NCBI GenBank assembly: GCA_016125265.1
Contig: WGMC01000010.1
Coordinates: 62,001 to 126,000, forward strand
Length of the DNA: 64,000 bases
Direction: 5' to 3'
From: Planctomycetaceae bacterium
GTDB taxonomy: Bacteria > Planctomycetota > UBA1135 > GCA-002686595
Program-made: the position numbers and the translations under genes
Shown: piece by piece, positions 9,507-17,668 of the stretch
Layout of the letters: the number at the start of each line of letters is the position of its first letter
How positions within the stretch are numbered: the stretch's first letter is position 1
Notes under the pieces: model-generated
The model's database searches: none
Seen by the model: only the letters and a program-made list of their open reading frames with translations
Told to the model about the DNA's origin: nothing

Positions 9507-10427
9507 ATGCTCCCCACACAACACGCCCCCCGTGTCGGCGCCCTGCGCCGCCGCAGTCTCCTCGTGCTCGCGACCCTCGCCCTTGGACTCGCTGCCTGCA
9601 CGAGCGAAGCCAAGGAAACGACCGCGGTGCTGCGTTTCACCGCGATCCCCGAGAGCAACACCACCGAACTCGCCAAGAAGTACGCGCCGCTCGCCGCGCA
9701 CCTCTCGAAGGAGCTGGGTGTTCCCGTCGAGTACGTGCCCTCCAGCGACTACGGCGCGTCCGTGAACATGTTCACGAATGGCGACGTGCACCTCGCCTGG
9801 TTCGGCGGTTTGACGGGTGTGCAAGCGCGCCAACGTGTCGAGGGCGCGCGCGCCATCGCGCAGGGCAAGGTCGACCCGGCCTACAAGTCCTACTTCGTGG
9901 CGCACAAGGACACAGGGCTCGAACGCTCGGAGAACTTCCCGATGGAGATCGCCTCCATGAAGTTCACCTTCGGCTCGGACAGCTCGACGTCCGGCCGCCT
10001 GATGCCGACCTGGTTCATCCGGCAGGAGACCGGCAAGAGCCCCGAGGAGTTCTTCGGCACACCCGCGCTGTCGTTCAGCGGCAGCCACGACAAAACCCTG
10101 GAACTGGTCGGCGCGCGCGCGTTCGACGTCGGCGCGGTCGACTACAAGACCTACGACCGACTCGTGAAGGAGGGCAAGGTCGACGCCGACGTGGTGCGCA
10201 TCGTCTGGGTGACGCCGCCCTACGCGGACTACAACTGGACGGCGCATCCGGAGCTCGAAACGCTGTTCGGCGCGGGCACCACCGAGCGCCTGCAAAAGGC
10301 GTTGGTCGCGCTGCAGGACCCCGCGCTGCTGGCGGCGGTGAACCGCCCCGAAGGCCTGATCCCCGCATCGAACGCGGACTTCGAGGGCCTCGCCGGTTTG
10401 GCGCGCGAGCTGGGACTGGCCCGCTGA
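9507..10427 (+). CDS. phnD: Phosphonate/phosphate-type ABC transporter substrate-binding lipoprotein (PhnD family)
   Basis: 306-residue binding protein with a lipoprotein signal: a basic start, a hydrophobic core and the lipobox LAAC with the acylated cysteine at residue 31. The mature part follows the PhnD/SsuA two-lobe pattern, with FTAIPESNTTELAKKYAPLAAHL, then DVHLAWFGGLTGVQAR and FTFGSDSSTSGRLMP, the last being the oxyanion-binding loop typical of phosphonate, phosphite or phosphate binders. A ribosome site AGGAAGG lies shortly before the ATG. The ATPase and two permeases follow, so this is the periplasmic receptor of that importer. The exact ligand cannot be told; no C-P lyase or phosphonatase genes are nearby, so phosphite or phosphate scavenging is as likely as phosphonate uptake. 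Confidence 0.9.
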   Translation: MLPTQHAPRVGALRRRSLLVLATLALGLAACTSEAKETTAVLRFTAIPESNTTELAKKYAPLAAHLSKELGVPVEYVPSSDYGASVNMFTNGDVHLAWFGGLTGVQARQRVEGARAIAQGKVDPAYKSYFVAHKDTGLERSENFPMEIASMKFTFGSDSSTSGRLMPTWFIRQETGKSPEEFFGTPALSFSGSHDKTLELVGARAFDVGAVDYKTYDRLVKEGKVDADVVRIVWVTPPYADYNWTAHPELETLFGAGTTERLQKALVALQDPALLAAVNRPEGLIPASNADFEGLAGLARELGLAR

Positions 10428-10464
10428 TCGAGCCCTGGCTCTAGGAAGCGGGTTCAAGGGCGCA

Positions 10465-10535
10465 GACTGGGGGGCACCGGCCCGTGCCCCCCCCGCCGCG
10501 CCCGTGCCCCCCCGCCGCGCCCGGGCCCCCCAGTC
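10465..10535 (+). repeat. GC-rich alternative hairpins between phnD and phnC
   Basis: The 71-base stretch begins GACTGGGGGGC (10465-10475) and ends with its exact reverse complement (10525-10535), giving an 11-pair outer stem. Inside, GGGGGGCAC (10469-10477) also pairs with GTGCCCCCC at 10484-10492, and a second copy of the C-rich unit (CCGTGCCCCCCC plus GCCGCG) follows. The G-rich arm therefore has three possible partners. Such structures after a binding-protein gene often protect its mRNA or reduce read-through into the transporter genes; that role is inferred. There is no T-run, so it is not a standard terminator. Confidence 0.55.
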
Positions 10536-10578
10536 GCGCCGACGCGACTTCGGGCCGCAGCCGAATCCCCTCGCTCCC

Positions 10579-11415
10579 ATGCACGAACTGACCCCAGGTG
10601 CCAGCGCGGGTGTCGTGTTGCCGCGGCGCGGCGCGGTCGAACCGCGCGGCGGCGCGGTCGCGCGCCTCGACGGTGTGACCGTATCCCTCGGCGGCAAGGT
10701 CGTGCTGCACGGCCTCGACCTCATCGTGCGCGCGGGCGAGGCGGTGGCGCTCGTCGGCCCGAGCGGTGCCGGCAAGACGACGGCACTGCGGGCGCTCGGC
10801 GCGGCGCTCGCGCCGGACCGGGGCCGCGTGTGGATCGAGGGGCAGGACGTGCTCGCTTTAGGCAGCAAGGAGCGCCGGCGGGCCCGTTCGCGCGTCGGAT
10901 TCGTGCACCAGCAGTTGGCGCTCGTTCCGCAACTGCGGGTGCACCAAAACGTCGCCGCAGGCCGCTTCGGGCGCGTGGGCCTCCTGTCGTCGCTGCGCGC
11001 GACTCTGTTCCCGAGTCGCCGGGAACTGATCGAGATGCACACCCTCACCGAACAAGTCGGTGTGGCCGAGTTGCTGTTCCGCCGCACCGATACCCTCTCC
11101 GGCGGCCAACAACAGCGTGTGGCGATTGCGCGGGCCCTCTACCAGGAGCCGGTGCTGCTCTTGGCCGACGAACCAGTCGCATCCGTGGACCCGGAACGGG
11201 CCCGGGCCGTGGTCGAGCTGCTGCTCGCGCTTTGCCGCGAGCGGGGACTCGCCCTCGTCGTCTCGCTGCACGACCTCGACCTCGCCCGCGAGCACTTCGA
11301 CCGCCTGGTGGGTCTGCGCGGTGGACACCTGGCGTTCGACGCCCCTGCACACAACCTCGCCGACGATCACTTCGCGCGGCTCTACGAACTGGAACGTGGC
11401 GACACGATCCCCTGA
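10579..11415 (+). CDS. phnC: Phosphonate/phosphate-type ABC transporter ATPase (PhnC family)
   Basis: 278-residue ATPase. Walker A is GPSGAGKTT at residues 60-68, the Q-loop is in VGFVHQQ, the ABC signature LSGGQQQR is at 173-180, Walker B LLLADEP at 193-199 and the switch histidine in VVSLHDLD. It powers import through the two permeases encoded directly downstream, on the cytoplasmic side. ATG at 10579 was chosen; an in-frame upstream start lies in the C-rich hairpin and would add an arginine-rich tail without family similarity. The first permease gene starts 20 bases before this gene ends. Length and order match PhnC in phnCDE operons. Confidence 0.9.
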   Translation: MHELTPGASAGVVLPRRGAVEPRGGAVARLDGVTVSLGGKVVLHGLDLIVRAGEAVALVGPSGAGKTTALRALGAALAPDRGRVWIEGQDVLALGSKERRRARSRVGFVHQQLALVPQLRVHQNVAAGRFGRVGLLSSLRATLFPSRRELIEMHTLTEQVGVAELLFRRTDTLSGGQQQRVAIARALYQEPVLLLADEPVASVDPERARAVVELLLALCRERGLALVVSLHDLDLAREHFDRLVGLRGGHLAFDAPAHNLADDHFARLYELERGDTIP

Positions 11416-12259
11416 TTTCGCGCCGAAACGGCCATTTCCGATCGGCGCGCGCGGCGCGGTGTTGGCGGCACTCGCGGCCGCAGCCGCCGTCAGCGCCTTT
11501 GCGCTCGGCCTGTCGCCGGGCCAGTTGCTGCCCGCACCGGGCGGAGTGGAACTCCTGCGCGCGTTTGCCGCGCGAGCCTTCACTCCCGCGCTCGCGTGGG
11601 AGAGCGACCTCGTGCCGCCCGACGCGGGCCCGCTGCTCGTCTCCGTCGCGGCCGCGGCGTTGCGCACGGTGCTGTTCGCGCTGGGCGGGATGAGCCTCGC
11701 CCTCGCGCTCGCAGTGCCGCTCGGGCTGCTCTCGAGCGCGAGTTTTTGGTCCCAGCGCCAGAGTGGGCCGCTGGCGGCAGTCGCGCTTGGTGCTGCGCGC
11801 GCGGTGATCGCGGGCCTGCGCTCCGTGCACGAACTGCTGTGGGCGGTGGTGTTCCTTGCGGCCTTCGGTTTGACGCCCCTCTCCGCGGTGGTAGCCCTCG
11901 CGCTGCCCTACGGCGGCACGCTGGCGAAGATCTTCGCGGAGATGCTCGACGAGGCGCCGCGCGACGCCGGCGAGGCGCTGCGTGCCCTCGGCGCGGCACC
12001 CTCGCAAGTGCTGGCGCTCGGCATCGCGCCACGCGCCCTGGCGGACATGGGCGCGTACACGTTCTACCGCTTCGAGTGCGCGCTGCGCTCGTCGGCCGTG
12101 CTGGGGTTCTTCGGCTTTGAAACCCTGGGGTATGGCCTTCGCCAAGCGTTCTACAACTTGGCCTACGGCGAGCTCTGGACCCATCTTTGGGCGCTGGTTC
12201 TCCTGGTCGTCGCGATCGAACGCTGGAGCGGTGCGCTGCGCCGGAGGTTCGTGGCATGA
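11396..12259 (+). CDS. phnE: ABC transporter permease, PhnE family, first copy
   Basis: Inner-membrane permease of about 287 residues with roughly six spans, beginning with AVLAALAAAAAVSAFALGLS. The family's coupling region is clear: LRSVHELLWAVVF, then GGTLAKIFAEMLDEAPRDAGEALRALGA (EAA-type loop that contacts the ATPase), then a final span near YGELWTHLWALVLLVVAI. GTG at 11396 is the likely start, overlapping phnC by 20 bases; a GTG further in, near 11458, is possible. Its stop overlaps the second permease (ATGA). With that protein it probably forms a heterodimeric channel. Confidence 0.85.
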   Translation: MATRSPDFAPKRPFPIGARGAVLAALAAAAAVSAFALGLSPGQLLPAPGGVELLRAFAARAFTPALAWESDLVPPDAGPLLVSVAAAALRTVLFALGGMSLALALAVPLGLLSSASFWSQRQSGPLAAVALGAARAVIAGLRSVHELLWAVVFLAAFGLTPLSAVVALALPYGGTLAKIFAEMLDEAPRDAGEALRALGAAPSQVLALGIAPRALADMGAYTFYRFECALRSSAVLGFFGFETLGYGLRQAFYNLAYGELWTHLWALVLLVVAIERWSGALRRRFVA

Positions 12260-13215
12260 GCAATGCCCCGCTCCGCGATCGCACCGCCCCGCTCGGCGAT
12301 CTCGCGCGCGCGCAGGTTGTTTCCGAGCTGCGCCGCCAACGGCCCAAGAGCGCGCTTCTGCGCAGCTCTCTCTGGTTCTTCGCCCTCGCGACCGCCTGTG
12401 CCTGGGCGAGCGGCTTCTTCGAGGTGTCCGCCGCCTTCGACGGCCGGCGCATCGACAACCTGCAGCGTTTCCTGACGCAGGAGGTGGTGCCCCACCACCT
12501 GCGCGGCACGGACTTCGGACCACTGGAACTCGGCACGTGGGCGCTCGAGCTGTTCACCGACAAGGGCTGGGGCGCGCTGCTCGCAACCCTGTGCTTGGCG
12601 CTCTCCGCGATCGCGCTCGCCACGTTCGGCGCGCTGGTCGCGGCGCCGTTCGCGGTGCGCACCCTCGCTGTTCTCGACCCGTTCCTGTTTGGCGAGCGGG
12701 GTTCGAGTCGCGCAGGACGGTTCGCGCGCACGGGGCTCGTGGCCGTGGCGCGCGGCCTCCTCGTGGCGGCCCGGGCCGTGCCCGAGTACGTGCTCGCGTT
12801 TTTCCTCCTGGCGATGCTGGGGCCCGGGGCGTGGCCCGCCGTCCTGGCGCTCGCGCTGCACAACGCGGGAATCCTGGGGCGCCTCGGGGCCGAGGTGGTC
12901 GAGAACCTGGAACCCGGTCCGGCCCGGGGCCTCGCACAACTGGGGGCGAGCCGCGGCCAAATCCTCCTCTGGTTCGCCTACCCCCAGGCCCTCGGGCGGG
13001 TGCTCCTCTACGTGTTCTATCGCTTCGAGACCTGCGTGCGGGAGGCGACGGTACTGGGCCTTTTGGGCATCCTCTCCCTGGGCTATTGGATCCAGGACGC
13101 GCGGAGCCGCCTCTATTACGACGAGATGCTCTTCCATGTGGCTCTCGGGGCCCTTTTGGTGCTGGGGGCGGACCTGGTATCGGCCCTGGTGCGCCGGGCC
13201 GTGCGGCGGGCGTGA
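12256..13215 (+). CDS. phnE: ABC transporter permease, PhnE family, second copy
   Basis: 319-residue permease, paralogous to the preceding gene. It has a longer cytoplasmic N-terminus (LARAQVVSELRRQRPKSALL) before the first span, then the PhnE core with RAVPEYVLAFFLLAMLG and an EAA-type loop AEVVENLEPGPARGLAQLGA. After this come YVFYRFETCVREATVLG and a last span LFHVALGALLVLGADLVSAL. ATG at 12256 overlaps the upstream stop by four bases and removes a poorly conserved extension. Two adjacent phnE genes are common in PhnE-type operons and point to a heterodimeric channel. It is the last gene of the transporter unit; bolA follows after 49 bases. Confidence 0.85.
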   Translation: MSNAPLRDRTAPLGDLARAQVVSELRRQRPKSALLRSSLWFFALATACAWASGFFEVSAAFDGRRIDNLQRFLTQEVVPHHLRGTDFGPLELGTWALELFTDKGWGALLATLCLALSAIALATFGALVAAPFAVRTLAVLDPFLFGERGSSRAGRFARTGLVAVARGLLVAARAVPEYVLAFFLLAMLGPGAWPAVLALALHNAGILGRLGAEVVENLEPGPARGLAQLGASRGQILLWFAYPQALGRVLLYVFYRFETCVREATVLGLLGILSLGYWIQDARSRLYYDEMLFHVALGALLVLGADLVSALVRRAVRRA

Positions 13216-13264
13216 GGTCCGGCCTTCGCCGATTCAGGCCCGGCCCGGTATCCTCTTGCCCACC

Positions 13265-13498
13265 ATGATGTCCACCAGCCAACTCAAGAAGCTGCTCGAG
13301 GAGCGCTTCCCCGGGGCCCAGGTCGCCGTGCGCGACATGACGGGCACCAGCGACCACTTCGACGTGGAAATCGTGTCGCCGGTATTCGCCGGCAAGAGCC
13401 TGGTCGAACAACACAAACTGGTGCACCAGGCCGTCGGCGCGCACCTGACGACGACGATCCACGCGCTTCAGATCAAGACCCGCGTACCCGCATCCTGA
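13265..13498 (+). CDS. bolA: BolA/IbaG family iron-sulfur trafficking protein
   Basis: Small protein of 77 residues with the class II KH-like BolA fold: LKKLLEERFPGAQVAVRDMTG, then the conserved DHFDVEIVSPVFAGKSLVEQHKLVHQAVG, where the invariant histidine lies in EQHKLVHQ. BolA proteins bind [2Fe-2S] clusters together with CGFS-type glutaredoxins, and such a glutaredoxin gene lies 81 bases downstream, so a BolA-Grx heterocomplex is very likely. Two in-frame ATGs (13265 and 13268) are both possible. The short C-terminus (ALQIKTRV) is typical of the IbaG/BolA2 branch. Confidence 0.9.
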   Translation: MMSTSQLKKLLEERFPGAQVAVRDMTGTSDHFDVEIVSPVFAGKSLVEQHKLVHQAVGAHLTTTIHALQIKTRVPAS

Positions 13499-13579
13499 CG
13501 GGCACGCATCCCAACGAACCCGCACCGATCGCGTGCGCGCGCGGCGCGCAACCATCCCCCTTCCCAACCGGACAGCACC

Positions 13580-13897
13580 ATGTGGAACCAAGACAAGGTC
13601 AAAGAAGTCATCCAGAGCGACAAGGTCGTGATCTTCGGCAAGGGATCGCGCTTCGAACCCATGTGCGGATTCACCGCGAAGGCGATCCGCATCATGGACC
13701 AGTACCTGGCCGACTACACCGTCGTGAACATCTTCGACGACGAGAACATCCGGCCGTCGCTGGTGGCCGTGTCGGGCTGGCCGACCACACCGCAGCTCTT
13801 CATCAACGGCGAGCTCATCGGCGGCAGCGACATCATGGAAGAGCTCGCCAAAACGGGTGAGCTGAAGAACAAACTCACCGCTGCCAAGGCCCTGTGA
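13580..13897 (+). CDS. grxD: Monothiol glutaredoxin, Grx4/GrxD type, with a CGFT instead of CGFS motif
   Basis: 105-residue single-domain glutaredoxin. The glutathione-binding lysine is in VVIFGKGSRFEPMCGF, the TPQLFINGELIGGSDI segment carries the cis-proline and GG motifs, and the length fits the family. The active-site motif, usually CGFS, is CGFT here (residues 29-32); the threonine keeps a hydroxyl but is rare in this position as far as I know. The usual GGCD is GGSD. The protein should coordinate a [2Fe-2S] cluster with glutathione and pass it on with BolA, encoded next door. The gene downstream starts inside its stop (GTGA). Confidence 0.9.
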   Translation: MWNQDKVKEVIQSDKVVIFGKGSRFEPMCGFTAKAIRIMDQYLADYTVVNIFDDENIRPSLVAVSGWPTTPQLFINGELIGGSDIMEELAKTGELKNKLTAAKAL

Positions 13898-14766
13898 GCA
13901 GCGCGGAAGCCGCCGGTTCGGTCCGGCCTGCCCTGAGCCAGGCCGAACTGGCCGAGCGCATCCGGCCCCGCACCATCTCCGAGGTGCTGGACGGCGCGTT
14001 TGGGTTGTACCGCCAGGGTTTTGCGCAGGTGACGCTCGCCCAATTGCTGCTCGCAATTCCGGTGATCGCACTCTGTGTGTTGGCCCCGATCGGCGCGGGC
14101 TTCTGGGCCCTGTTGATCGCGCCGTCCCAGCGCGCCATGTCGTACCACGTCGGCATGGATCGCCTGCTGGCGCGGGAACGCTCCATGGGGCAATTGCTCG
14201 GCGCGGGCGTGCGCGCGTGGCCCGGCATGGTGCTGATGGCGATCCTGCAAGTGGTGGTGGCTTCGCTGCTGGCCGGATTGGCGTTCGTGCCCTTCGGACT
14301 GCCGGGAGTGCTGCTCTCCGTAAACGGAGCGGATGTCATCGGCGTGGTTCTGATGGCACTCGGCGCCGTCGTCGCAGTCGTGGTGGCCCTCGCGGCGAGC
14401 GGGTACCTGTACCTGGTCGACGCGGTATTCCTGTTCGAGCGGGACTGGAACGCGCTGATGCGTTCCTTCCGCCTCGTGCGCGGTGGTTTCTGGAAGGTGG
14501 CCCTCACGGCCGTGGTCGCGTACTTCATCGTGATGGGCCCCGCCGCGGTGTTGCAGGTAGCGATCCTCGTGCAATCGGGCGGCTTCGACGACTCGTTCCA
14601 GGCCGCGACTCCCGAGGCGTGGCATGGCATCGCGGCGGTCCTGATCGCGGTGCTGCTGACGCCGTTCGCGGCCCACGTGTGCACCTTGCTGTGGGTGGAT
14701 CGCCGCGCCGTGCGCGAGGGCATGGACCTGGCACCCGAAAGCCCCGACGACGCGCAAGACCAGTAA
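13894..14766 (+). CDS. Polytopic membrane protein, GDPD membrane-domain-like
   Basis: 290-residue protein starting with RIRPRTISEVLDGAFGLYRQG, a pattern (LRP..LGEILDAAFRLYR) known from the membrane domain attached to glycerophosphodiester phosphodiesterases and from related stand-alone proteins. About six hydrophobic spans follow, for example VTLAQLLLAIPVIALCVLAP and ADVIGVVLMALGAVVAVVVALA. There is no catalytic phosphodiesterase domain. GTG at 13894 overlaps the glutaredoxin stop, but its function goes with the next four genes. In actinobacteria and planctomycetes such a protein precedes DUF4129, DUF4350, MoxR and DUF58. The role is unknown, perhaps membrane-protein assembly with MoxR. Confidence 0.72.
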   Translation: MSSAEAAGSVRPALSQAELAERIRPRTISEVLDGAFGLYRQGFAQVTLAQLLLAIPVIALCVLAPIGAGFWALLIAPSQRAMSYHVGMDRLLARERSMGQLLGAGVRAWPGMVLMAILQVVVASLLAGLAFVPFGLPGVLLSVNGADVIGVVLMALGAVVAVVVALAASGYLYLVDAVFLFERDWNALMRSFRLVRGGFWKVALTAVVAYFIVMGPAAVLQVAILVQSGGFDDSFQAATPEAWHGIAAVLIAVLLTPFAAHVCTLLWVDRRAVREGMDLAPESPDDAQDQ

Positions 14767-14803
14767 CCGGGGCGCGCTTCGTCCCGAACGACGCCCACTC
14801 CCC

Positions 14804-15454
14804 GTGCACCTCCCGCAAGAGCCGTTCCCCGCGCGCGCCGTTCCGCCGGACGAGGCGTCCGTGCGCGCCGTGCTCGAAGAGTTGGCCAAGGACGCGCAGT
14901 ACCGCCCGCCACAGCAGGATTTGGACGAGCAGTTCTGGTTGCAACTCGCGGGATGGCTCTTTGGCGACCTGGACGGCGGAAACTTCGATGCCCGCGATGA
15001 ACTGGCGTTGATCTCGTACGTGCTGGGGGGCGCGTTGCTCTTGGTGCTGCTCATCGTCGTTTGGCGGATCGTGCGGAACAGCCGCCGCGCACGCGGCGCA
15101 GCGGCGACTCCAAACCGCCGCATCGCGACCGCGCGCGCGCCGGTCGACCCCTTCGACGAGGCAGAGCGCGCCTGGGCCTCAGGCGACGGACGCGCGGCGA
15201 TGTCGGCGCTCTACCTCGGCGCCGTGCAGTCCCTGGCCGCGCGGGGTCTGGTGCGCGCCGAAGCGTCGAAACTGGCCTCGGTCTACCGGGCGGAGTTGGG
15301 CGCGCGCCCCGAGCGAAACCTCTGGGATCGGGTCGTGGCACCGTTCTACGCCGCGGTGTTCGGGGGCCGGCCCGTCCTTCCCGACGAGTTCGACGCGGCG
15401 CGGCGGGCCGCCAGGGCCCTGTCCACGGACCTCGACGCCGGGGGAACACCTTGA
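14804..15454 (+). CDS. DUF4129 domain membrane protein
   Basis: 216 residues with one membrane span (LISYVLGGALLLVLLIVVWRI, about residues 66-86). The C-terminal cytoplasmic part has AERAWASGDGRAAMSALYLGAVQSLAARGLV and ends with a helical segment, matching the DUF4129 pattern. Start GTG at 14804, 37 bases after the previous gene; the stop overlaps the next gene (TTGA). DUF4129 proteins occur next to MoxR and DUF58 genes, as here. No enzymatic motif is visible. Confidence 0.78.
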   Translation: MHLPQEPFPARAVPPDEASVRAVLEELAKDAQYRPPQQDLDEQFWLQLAGWLFGDLDGGNFDARDELALISYVLGGALLLVLLIVVWRIVRNSRRARGAAATPNRRIATARAPVDPFDEAERAWASGDGRAAMSALYLGAVQSLAARGLVRAEASKLASVYRAELGARPERNLWDRVVAPFYAAVFGGRPVLPDEFDAARRAARALSTDLDAGGTP

Positions 15455-16626
15455 AGGGCCCCGGCAACGCGCGCACGGTCCTCCTGTTCGTGTTCGTGGG
15501 CCTCGGGCTCCTCGCGCTGCTCGGTGGGATCGGCGGCGGTGCGGCCGACATGGGACCGCGCCTCGCGACGCGACTCGGTGGACCCAACGGCGCGCGAGCC
15601 TTGGTGCAGGCCAGCCAACGCCTCGGAGTGCCGGCGACGGGAGACGTGACGCCGCCGCTCGAGTGGGAGCAGCCTGCGGATCCGGACACCGTGCGGGCCA
15701 TCCTCGGCCCCACGCGCGAACTGGCCGCCGCGGAGGTGAAGGCCGTACTCGACTGGGTGCGAAGCGGGGGCGACTTGGTTCTCAGCCTCGCGGATTCCGG
15801 GCACGACATGGACGACGTGGCGTTGGCAGTCGCAAGCCGGCGTCTTCACGAGGAAGTCGAGACCCTGCGGCTGGAATCGCAGGCAAGGAAGGAGACCTGG
15901 GGCACGGGCGTCTGGCTGCTGTCCGTGGGCGAGGGCCGCATCCTCTCCCTGGGCGAACCTGGGGAACTGTCCAGCGCCGCGCTGCTCGGTCTCGACCGAC
16001 CGGACCATCCATTCACGGAATGGTTGCGCGACCTCGTGCCCGAGGAGGACTTGCTGCCGGGCCTCACGCCGGATGCCCCGGACCCCAATCGCGGCGTGGC
16101 CTTGGTGACACACTTCGTGCGCTTCGCCGACGGCCGCGAGGTGCTGTTCGACGACAGCGCGCACGGTCTCGGCGCCCGCATCGACCCCAAACGGAGGCTG
16201 GCGGCGTTCCTCTGGAACGATTCGGCGGGCCACGCACTGGTCGCGCTGTTTGCGCTCGTGCCGCTATGGCTCGTCGTGAAAGGAGCGCGGCGCGGTCCCG
16301 CTCTGCCGCCGCCGGCTTGGGCTGACGCTGGCCGCTCGTCCCTGGAACACGCGCGCGCCCTCGCGTCGCTATGGGCCGACGCCGGCGCCACGACCCGCCC
16401 CCGCGAACTGTTCGTCGCCGACGTGGGCCAGCGGGTCGGCGCGGGCCGCGACAAGAAGAGCGCCGCGGCGCGCCTTCTGCGTATGGCCGGCGCCGATGCC
16501 GACGCGCGCGCCGATGCCCTTCAGTTGGGCGACGCGTTCTTGCGCGACGAGCCCATCGACATCCGCACACTGACCGAACTCGCCAAGGCGCGCGCGCGTT
16601 TCCTGCGCCGCGCGCGCAACTCTTGA
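15451..16626 (+). CDS. DUF4350 domain membrane protein
   Basis: 391 residues starting from TTG at 15451, which lies in the previous stop codon. A first span (VLLFVFVGLGLLALLGGIGG) is followed by a periplasmic or extracytoplasmic domain with LDWVRSGGDLVLSLADSG, the DUF4350 core that resembles a glutamine-amidotransferase-like fold without catalytic residues. A second span (GHALVALFALVPLWLVVKG) lies at about residues 262-280, with a helical tail after it. MoxR starts 16 bases later. The set DUF4129-DUF4350-MoxR-DUF58 is a known co-occurring module; the role of DUF4350 in it is not established. Confidence 0.78.
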   Translation: MKGPGNARTVLLFVFVGLGLLALLGGIGGGAADMGPRLATRLGGPNGARALVQASQRLGVPATGDVTPPLEWEQPADPDTVRAILGPTRELAAAEVKAVLDWVRSGGDLVLSLADSGHDMDDVALAVASRRLHEEVETLRLESQARKETWGTGVWLLSVGEGRILSLGEPGELSSAALLGLDRPDHPFTEWLRDLVPEEDLLPGLTPDAPDPNRGVALVTHFVRFADGREVLFDDSAHGLGARIDPKRRLAAFLWNDSAGHALVALFALVPLWLVVKGARRGPALPPPAWADAGRSSLEHARALASLWADAGATTRPRELFVADVGQRVGAGRDKKSAAARLLRMAGADADARADALQLGDAFLRDEPIDIRTLTELAKARARFLRRARNS

Positions 16627-16642
16627 CTCCTTCGACTTCGAC

Positions 16643-17626
16643 ATGAATCCCACCACTCCCCTCGACGCCGCCGCCGCCCAAGAAGCGGGGCAATCCCTGC
16701 AGGCCCTGCTCGATTCGCTCGACCGGGTGTTGCTCGGCCAGCGGGAGGTGCTCGAGCAGTTGCTCGTCGCGCTGCTCGCCGGCGGCCACGCGCTTCTGGA
16801 AGGTGTGCCGGGTGTCGGCAAGACCCTCGCCGCATCGGCGCTCGCGCGTGCACTCGACGTGAAGAGTGGGCGCATCCAGTTCACGCCGGACCTGATGCCC
16901 AGCGACGTCACGGGCACCAACGTGCTGGTGCCCGGCGAAGGTCGTTTCGAGTTCCGGCCGGGCCCGATCTTCGCTGAACTCGTGCTTGCCGACGAGATCA
17001 ACCGCGCGCCCGCGAAGACCCAATCGGCGCTCCTCGAGGCGATGCAGGAGCGGCGTGTGACCGTGGACGGCACCAGCCACAACCTCGGCGAGGTGTTCTG
17101 TGTCTTTGCGACCCAAAACCCCGTCGAGTACGAGGGCACCTACCCGTTGCCGGAGGCCCAACTCGACCGCTTCCTGCTGCACGTGCGTGTGCCCTATCCG
17201 CCCCAGGACGCCGAAGAGGCCCTGCTGCACGCGAGCCTGGCCGGGTTCGAAGCCGCGGATCCAAACACGTTCGGGCTCGAACAGGGCCTCCAGCGCGGCA
17301 AGTTGCTGAGTCTGCGCGGATACGCGCGGCGTGTGCGGGTCGAGCCGGCGCTGGTCGCGTACATCGTGGCGCTCGTGCGATCCACACGCGCGGATACGGA
17401 ACTGAGCCTCGGCGCAAGCCCGCGGGCCGCCGTGGCGCTGCTGCGCGCGGCGCAGGCCGCGGCGTTGCTCGGCGGGCGCGACTTCGCGACGCCGGAGGAC
17501 GTGGCGCACCTGGCCGCCGCGGTGCTCTCCCACCGCATCACTCTGCGGCCAGAGGCGGCATTGGAGGGCATCGGCGCGCACCAACGTGTGGCCGCGGCGC
17601 TCGAGCGTGTACCCGCCCCGCGCTGA
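16643..17626 (+). CDS. MoxR family AAA+ ATPase
   Basis: 327-residue AAA+ ATPase. Walker A EGVPGVGKT is at residues 53-61, Walker B LVLADEIN at 113-120, and the sensor-1 region is FCVFATQNPVEYEGTYPLPEAQLDRF. The C-terminal lid has DFATPEDVAHLAAAVLSHRI. MoxR proteins act as chaperones that help VWA-domain partners mature or insert metal cofactors; the DUF58 protein encoded 42 bases downstream is the expected partner. ATG at 16643 gives the usual MoxR length of about 320 residues. All catalytic motifs are intact. Confidence 0.92.
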   Translation: MNPTTPLDAAAAQEAGQSLQALLDSLDRVLLGQREVLEQLLVALLAGGHALLEGVPGVGKTLAASALARALDVKSGRIQFTPDLMPSDVTGTNVLVPGEGRFEFRPGPIFAELVLADEINRAPAKTQSALLEAMQERRVTVDGTSHNLGEVFCVFATQNPVEYEGTYPLPEAQLDRFLLHVRVPYPPQDAEEALLHASLAGFEAADPNTFGLEQGLQRGKLLSLRGYARRVRVEPALVAYIVALVRSTRADTELSLGASPRAAVALLRAAQAAALLGGRDFATPEDVAHLAAAVLSHRITLRPEAALEGIGAHQRVAAALERVPAPR

Positions 17627-17668
17627 GCTCATCGCGTCGCGCTGCGTCGATCGCACGTCACCCCACAC

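Noticed and set aside
12700-12722. GGGGTTCGAGTC, like the T-loop of a tRNA
   Set aside because: It lies within the second phnE coding sequence and has no matching acceptor or anticodon stems around it.
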